Below, one piece after another: positions 5,049 to 9,164 of a stretch of DNA of 9,164 nucleotides. Within the stretch, counting starts at the first letter, position 1. Every line of letters begins with the position of its first letter. Position numbers and translations under genes: made by a program. The stretch is from the NCBI GenBank assembly GCA_938021455.1, contig CALIGP010000045.1, positions 1 to 9,164 of the forward strand, given 5' to 3'. The notes beneath the pieces are model-generated. The model ran no database searches and was not told the origin of the DNA. It saw nothing but the letters and a program-made list of their open reading frames with translations. This stretch comes from an uncultured Lewinella sp. (GTDB lineage Bacteria > Bacteroidota > Bacteroidia > Chitinophagales > Saprospiraceae).

Positions 5049-6704
5049 TTATTGGTAAACCCGCACCCAATCCACTTCCATGGTTGATTCCGCAAAGTCT
5101 GATACGATGGTGCCACCGAAGTTCCCTCCCATGGCAACGTTGAAAATCAGGAAGAAGTCACTATCGAAAGGTAGCGAGCTATCATTAGAAAAAGTGTGGT
5201 AGAGCTCGTCGTCCACGAAGAAGCGAATGGTCTCCGGAGACCAGATGACGGAGAAAGTGTGGAATTCAGTAGAAATTCCTGGCACGTCGGTATCCCGGGT
5301 TACGGCATCACCACCCGAAAAGCCAGGAAAGTGGAGGGAGGAAAACAACTGGTCCTGCCGGTTACCTACATGTTCCATAATGTCAATCTCACCACAGCCC
5401 GGCCAGGTGTTGGTCGCATAATCTTCGCCTAACATCCAAAGAGCGGGCCAGGTACCACCACCAGTAGGCAACTTGGCGCTAATGTCAACCCGGCCGTAGG
5501 TGAACTCAAATTTATCCTCCGTTACCAGACGGGCGGAGGTATAGTTAGCCCCACCAAAAGCTTCTCTCTTAGCCGTAATTTTAAGCTTACCGTCTTCTAC
5601 CCGAACATTGTCTGCCCGGTCGGTGTAAGTCTGTTCTTCGCCATTACCCCACCCATTGTTACCACGGCCGATGTTGTAGCTCCATTTCGCCGGATCAGGA
5701 GCACCATCCGTATCAAATTCGTCTGACCAAACCAGGTTGTCGTAATCTGTGTCATCACTACCGCCAGGTGAAGGCTTAGTAGAGCTGAAGGTATGGTACC
5801 AGGCCAGTGCCGGGTTGTTACCCTGTATGGCGCGAAGCACCAAACGGTTATCCGTAATGGACATAATCTCATAAGTAGTAGCACCAATGTAGTAACTCAT
5901 AAAGCTATCATCGGCTAAGATCATGTTCGTCCCTCTCGTTTGACCAGGAACGCCGTTGTCCACCACAAAGCTTTCCGCTGGCGCAAGCTGTACGCGCTGG
6001 GGCGTACTTTCTACCGCAAAGTCATAGCAAAAATCGAAGCCAGCGGAGCCACCGCCAACGTCCTGATAACCGACATTGAAGTAGGTCTGACCAAAGTTAT
6101 TAAGTTGATAAAAAAGTGAGCCGCCCTCGGTAGAAAAAACGAGTTCATCCTGATAGAAGCATAGACTCTCTTCCGCGCCGTCCTTCTCAAAAGGAGCAGC
6201 CTGGTAGTAGTTGGGGTAGAAATTCAATTCAGCATTATCGTCGTTCTGGCCAACACCAAAGTGGCCAGGTTCATCCGCCGCCCAATACCAGGTCTTGCTG
6301 CTGCCATCCGTCAGAAATTCCAACACCTCAGGGTCGCTGAAATTACTCTCCACTGTGATTTCGGAGGTAAGAGTGGTACTAACACCGGCGGTGCCGGAGG
6401 CTACTACGGTTACCCCATAGGTATTAACCCCAATTTGGTTAAAACGCTTGGTGAGCTGGCCCGTAGGGGCAATCTCTTCGCTACCGTCACTAAATACAAA
6501 CCGGTAAGTAATGGCATTATCTGCCGTGGCCGTTAAGACCACCTGACCGCTACCGTCTCCGAAGGGAGCATCGGCCGTTTGGCCCGTAATACTCGCCTCC
6601 AGCGTTAGATTCTGTGGTGTGGTAATTTCACCAAAAGAGTACTCTTCCTGTTCGCAGGTAAAGCAAAGCAGAGCAAGAGCGGTTAAGAGAAAAAACTGTT
6701 TCAT
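5049..6704 (-). CDS. PKD-domain GH16 laminarinase-type lipoprotein with an uncharacterised middle domain
   Basis: This is a 551-residue surface or periplasmic lipoprotein. Residues 1-17 form a lipoprotein signal (MKQFFLLTALALLCFTC) followed by EQEE; acidic residues after the cysteine are typical of surface-exported Bacteroidota lipoproteins. Residues about 30-120 resemble a PKD/Ig-like domain ('YRFVFSDGSEEI' at 67-78, then 'GVNTYGVTVVASG'). Residues about 123-305 are a separate domain that I cannot assign to a named family. The GH16 catalytic domain spans about 322-551, with VWSDEFD (325-331), GTWPALWMLG (417-426), the catalytic motif GEIDIMEHV (438-446; E439, D441, E444) and DWVRVY at the end. 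It should be an endo-beta-1,3-glucanase. The frame opens at 6773, but the ATG at 6704 was chosen because it places the signal peptide correctly. It lies 84 nt after the PKD/WSP lipoprotein gene and 12 nt before the next GH16 gene. Enzyme class is confident. Confidence 0.92.
   Translation of the reverse strand: MKQFFLLTALALLCFTCEQEEYSFGEITTPQNLTLEASITGQTADAPFGDGSGQVVLTATADNAITYRFVFSDGSEEIAPTGQLTKRFNQIGVNTYGVTVVASGTAGVSTTLTSEITVESNFSDPEVLEFLTDGSSKTWYWAADEPGHFGVGQNDDNAELNFYPNYYQAAPFEKDGAEESLCFYQDELVFSTEGGSLFYQLNNFGQTYFNVGYQDVGGGSAGFDFCYDFAVESTPQRVQLAPAESFVVDNGVPGQTRGTNMILADDSFMSYYIGATTYEIMSITDNRLVLRAIQGNNPALAWYHTFSSTKPSPGGSDDTDYDNLVWSDEFDTDGAPDPAKWSYNIGRGNNGWGNGEEQTYTDRADNVRVEDGKLKITAKREAFGGANYTSARLVTEDKFEFTYGRVDISAKLPTGGGTWPALWMLGEDYATNTWPGCGEIDIMEHVGNRQDQLFSSLHFPGFSGGDAVTRDTDVPGISTEFHTFSVIWSPETIRFFVDDELYHTFSNDSSLPFDSDFFLIFNVAMGGNFGGTIVSDFAESTMEVDWVRVYQ
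5790..6338 (-). other. Uncharacterised ~183-residue domain within the GH16 lipoprotein (residues 123-305)
   Basis: The segment starts with 'SDPEVLEFLTDGSSKTWYW' and continues through 'EPGHFGVGQ', 'LNFYPNYYQA', 'DELVFSTEGG' and 'GFDFCYDFA' to 'DNRLVLRAIQGN'. It is rich in Tyr, Phe and Trp and in predicted beta strands, with two cysteines (C182, C226). The opening G-S-KTW and the closing 'YEIMSITDNRLVLR' suggest a lipocalin-like or beta-barrel glycan-binding domain, which is inference. Confidence 0.6.
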
Positions 6705-6788
6705 GATTAGTCGTTTACTAAAGGCGCTTAAGGGGCGCGGCCGCAGGTGCGGTGTTTGTTTTTTAAAAAGCAAGGGAAGCAGGTATCC

Positions 6789-8378
6789 CTACTCCTGGCT
6801 GATATCGTCGAAGTAGTAGGTCTCTCCCGTTCCTGCTGTGCCGAAGTTGCCAAAGACGACAACCCTTCGGATGTTGGGAAAAGCTTCGATGCCGGAAAAA
6901 TCATACGTAAGTTCCTCCCACTGGTCAGCGCCAATGGTGGTAGCGGAGACTTCTATATTGTCATCGGGATTGTCGGGGTTCTCCAGCTTAAACAGAATAG
7001 GCGCTCCGGCTACCGGAGACCATACTTTGAGCTTTATCGTTGTTTGCCCGCTGCTGAAATCAATCGGAGCAGCCATGTCGATGAACACACCCGCCCATAC
7101 TTCTGATCCATCGTTCTTCGTCAGGCTAGCTACCCGGCTGCTGCTGTTGATGCCACTAGCATCGGGGTTATCAATCACCTCCGCTCCGGCACCGCCAAAG
7201 CCATCAAAAGTGTAGCTGGCATCGGCGTTTTGGAAATCAAGCGGGAAGGCAAGGTCGCTACCGCCTCCACCGCCGCCACCGCCTCCACCGCTCTCACCGT
7301 CTAGGGTGATATCGTCGAAGTAGAAGTTTTCGTTCATTCCGTTTGTTCCGAAATCAAAGAAGATCACAATCTTTTCGTAGGGCAGAGAGAGATCGCCAGC
7401 GGAGCTGAAGTTAAATTCCACCAGGTGCCAGGCATTGGCTTCCGTAGTATTAGCGGTTACCTCTACGTTGATGTCAGCGTCCTCAGCATCTTCTAATTTG
7501 AGGATTACTGGAATTCCGGCCCGGGGGGACCAAACATTGACAAAAATGCTGTTGGAAGAAGAAAAGTCTACTGGGCCCTCCAGAGAGAGGAAAGCGCCAG
7601 CCCATACTTCCGAGCCATTGGATTTGTTGAGTTCTACTACCATGGAGCTACCGTTGCCAGCAGTCACGTCCGGGTTAGCCACCACACTTGCGTTAGCGCC
7701 ACCGAAACCGCCCCAGGCGAAGTTGATTCCGCTGTTCTCAAAGTTGAGCGGCAAGACGACCGCATTACTGCTGTTATTAACGGTAACCGTTTGGGTTTCC
7801 TCCAGGCTCGTCTCCACTCCTTCGCTGAGCGCCACGACGCGAACGTCGTAATCACCTGCTTCTGCGTATGCATGGCTGATGGTTTCTCCTTGCTGAAAGA
7901 GTGTTGGCGTCTCATCGGTTACGTCTCCGAAGTAAGCGTTAAAGCCAGCCGCAAAGTCTGCCGTTGCGGAGACATCAATGGAAAGTGAGTTACCGGGTGT
8001 TCCGCCTATATCCACCATCAGGTTACGGGGTGGCGTAGCGTCAATGGTGAGTGTTTCATTGAGCGTAGCGGTTTCGCCAGAGATGCCCGTTGCCGTAAGG
8101 GTTAGGGTGTAAGTTCCAACCATGTAGCTATGAGTCGCAGATTCACCAATGGGCATTTCCTCAACGGGGCTACCGTCACCAAAGTCGACGTTAAAAAGGG
8201 TCACGCCCTGGCCTCCGGGAGTAATGGTAGCGTCGCCGGGGTTATCGGCGTCCATCATGATGTCCAGTGAAAGCTGGGTGGGTACCGGAGCGTCCTCCAA
8301 AGCGGGTAAGATCTGATCGTCGTCGCAAGCCATGAAGCCAACGAAGAGAAGCAGAAGAAGTAGATATTTAGTAGGCAT
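6789..8378 (-). CDS. PKD-domain surface lipoprotein with two WSP modules, likely PUL surface glycan-binding protein
   Basis: This 529-residue protein occupies the SusE-like position directly after SusD. Residues 1-18 form a lipoprotein signal (MPTKYLLLLLLFVGFMAC) followed by DDD, a strong sign of surface-exposed lipoproteins in Bacteroidota. Two PKD-like domains follow: about 33-113 (with 'NVDFGDGSPVEEM' at 63-75 and 'HSYMVGTYTLTLTATG' at 83-98) and about 116-201 ('AYFGDVTDETP' and 'HAYAEAGDYDVRVVA'). Two WSP modules then occupy 208-361 and 376-529 around a linker with ten glycines, and the protein ends with the last module strand. There is no catalytic motif. PKD domains here probably act as spacers that lift the C-terminal modules away from the membrane, and those modules likely bind the glucan that the GH16 enzymes cut; both are inferences. 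The ATG at 8378 was chosen over one at 8420 because the signal peptide begins there. It starts 51 nt after the SusD stop. Confidence 0.85.
   Translation of the reverse strand: MPTKYLLLLLLFVGFMACDDDQILPALEDAPVPTQLSLDIMMDADNPGDATITPGGQGVTLFNVDFGDGSPVEEMPIGESATHSYMVGTYTLTLTATGISGETATLNETLTIDATPPRNLMVDIGGTPGNSLSIDVSATADFAAGFNAYFGDVTDETPTLFQQGETISHAYAEAGDYDVRVVALSEGVETSLEETQTVTVNNSSNAVVLPLNFENSGINFAWGGFGGANASVVANPDVTAGNGSSMVVELNKSNGSEVWAGAFLSLEGPVDFSSSNSIFVNVWSPRAGIPVILKLEDAEDADINVEVTANTTEANAWHLVEFNFSSAGDLSLPYEKIVIFFDFGTNGMNENFYFDDITLDGESGGGGGGGGGGSDLAFPLDFQNADASYTFDGFGGAGAEVIDNPDASGINSSSRVASLTKNDGSEVWAGVFIDMAAPIDFSSGQTTIKLKVWSPVAGAPILFKLENPDNPDDNIEVSATTIGADQWEELTYDFSGIEAFPNIRRVVVFGNFGTAGTGETYYFDDISQE
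6792..7757 (-). repeat. Two WSP modules in the PKD lipoprotein, joined by a poly-glycine linker
   Basis: Module A (residues 208-361, 7757-7296) and module B (residues 376-529, 7253-6792) are direct repeats of about 154 residues. They share the order 'GGFGGA', 'NPD', 'NGSEVWAG/NDGSEVWAG', 'PVDFSS/PIDFSS', 'VWSPxAGxP', 'LKLE/FKLE' and a 'FYFDDI/YYFDDI' end. Ten consecutive glycine codons (7289-7260) link them. The same module occurs five times in the T9SS protein. Confidence 0.85.
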
Positions 8379-8429
8379 GACCGAAGAGGTTTGCGATAGT
8401 TTATAAATAGTAGAAAACATACGAGAGGA

Positions 8430-9164
8430 TTAGTAGCCAGGGTTTTGGCTCCAATTCCCGTTAGAGAACTGTATCTCCTCGAAGGGAACGGGGAAAAGCT
8501 CGTTCTTCCCTGCCGTAAAGCCATCTATGGCACCTGCGGCCGCGCCCGTACGAACGAGGTCGAAAAAGCGATGGGCTTCTCCCATAAGCTCCAACCGGCG
8601 CTCGACTTGAATGAAGTCTCCCAGTGCTGCACCGCTGGAACTAATATCATGATCCATATCCCCGAAGGCACGGCGGCGGACCTGGTTGAGATAGTCACGG
8701 GCCTGCTCGTCGTTGCCGGTCGCATTTAGCGCTTCGGCGGCCATTAGCAGTACATCAGCGTAGCGAATGGAGCGGTAGTTGTTCGGATTCGTCAGGTTCT
8801 GATCACCAATATTACTGTCTCCCTTCCGCGCTATGTACTTACGGTTGTAGTAGCCTGTATGTTCAAAGCCCGTACCGAAACCAGCCCCTGTTTCTGCCGC
8901 CCAGGCGTCAATATCAAGGATGGCCACGTCGCGGCGGCTATCTCCTGGCTCGTAGGCCTCAAAAGCAGCCTGCGTGGGTACGTTGAAGCTAAATCCACTA
9001 TCGTAGACCGGCCCGGTATGGTTCCGGATGCCGTTAAAACCAACGGCGACGTTTCCTTCACTACACTGCAGGCAACCAAAGCCCGCACCTTCCGCATCGG
9101 TGTACTGCACCTCAAAGACAGAGCCCGGTCCGTTTTCTCCGGTATTCTCAAAAATGCCGGCAAA
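8430..9164 (-). CDS. SusD/RagB-family outer-membrane glycan-binding lipoprotein, C-terminal part (5' end outside the window)
   Basis: The frame is open from the right edge to a stop at 8432-8430, giving 244 residues of the C-terminal part of a SusD-like protein; full members are about 450-600 residues. Typical features are 'GSVFEVQYTD' near the start, 'YNRKYIARKGD', the TPR-like helix 'YRSIRYADVLLMAAEALNAT' followed by 'ARDYLNQVRRRAFG', then 'ERRLELMGEAHRFFDLVRTG' and the C-terminal 'NELFPVPFEEIQFSNGNWSQNPGY'. SusD proteins form the lid over the SusC TonB-dependent transporter and deliver oligosaccharides to it. The GTG at 9110-9108 is internal and not the true start, because conserved sequence continues upstream of it. 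The missing N-terminus and SusC should lie beyond 9164. Its place before a PKD lipoprotein and two GH16 genes suggests a beta-glucan ligand, probably laminarin. Family assignment is very secure. Confidence 0.95.
   Translation of the reverse strand, partial: FAGIFENTGENGPGSVFEVQYTDAEGAGFGCLQCSEGNVAVGFNGIRNHTGPVYDSGFSFNVPTQAAFEAYEPGDSRRDVAILDIDAWAAETGAGFGTGFEHTGYYNRKYIARKGDSNIGDQNLTNPNNYRSIRYADVLLMAAEALNATGNDEQARDYLNQVRRRAFGDMDHDISSSGAALGDFIQVERRLELMGEAHRFFDLVRTGAAAGAIDGFTAGKNELFPVPFEEIQFSNGNWSQNPGY

Noticed and set aside
6705..6788. GC-rich stretch with NotI-like GCGGCCGC between the PKD lipoprotein and GH16 genes, possible hairpin
   Set aside because: Only weak, interrupted pairing is visible and no T-run follows it in the transcribed direction. 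It is treated as an ordinary operon spacer.
8430..9110. GTG at 9110-9108 as the start of a short SusD-like gene
   Set aside because: Conserved SusD sequence ('FENTGENGPGSVFE') continues upstream of it to the window edge, so the gene is cut by the window and the GTG encodes an internal valine.

Overview
The window reads as chromosomal DNA of a marine-type Bacteroidota, probably a Lewinella-like member of the Saprospiria (lineage inferred from protein style and a GC content judged by eye near 50%, not from a marker gene). The supporting signs are a SusD-family protein, lipoproteins with acidic residues after the lipid-bearing cysteine, a type IX secretion (T9SS) C-terminal sorting domain, weak or absent Shine-Dalgarno sequences, and one TAnnTTTG-type promoter candidate.

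From about 1302 to the right edge, all genes lie on the minus strand and form the distal part of a polysaccharide utilization locus (PUL). In transcription order they are: the C-terminal two thirds or less of a SusD glycan-binding lipoprotein (cut by the window edge), a surface lipoprotein with two PKD domains and two copies of a 'WSP' beta-sandwich-like module, a PKD-containing GH16 endo-glucanase lipoprotein, a second compact GH16 enzyme 12 nt downstream, then, after a hairpin, a 933-residue T9SS-exported protein made of five more WSP modules. A strong intrinsic terminator follows it. The enzymes carry the laminarinase-type catalytic motif (EIDILE, EIDIME), so the likely substrate is laminarin or another beta-1,3(1,4)-glucan. 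The inferred division of labour is: SusD and the PKD/WSP lipoprotein capture glucan at the cell surface, the two GH16 enzymes cut it, and the T9SS protein adds a multivalent surface-attached or released binder. SusC should lie just beyond the right edge.

The left 1.1 kb is a separate divergent unit. A Crp/Fnr-family regulator (minus strand) faces a 36-residue single-pass membrane ORF and a DUF2892 membrane protein (plus strand). The divergent control region contains three GTAAC-type half-sites, two of them forming a 5-4-5 palindrome. The regulator and the DUF2892 protein each carry a cysteine pair, which suggests a redox or sulfur-responsive module. Two terminators between 1131 and 1265 insulate this unit from the PUL.

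The most notable items are the seven WSP modules in two proteins with no catalytic domain, two tandem modules that share 41 identical residues despite about 19 silent DNA differences, an uncharacterised ~180-residue domain inside the larger GH16 protein, and the small ORF and palindrome in the regulator unit.
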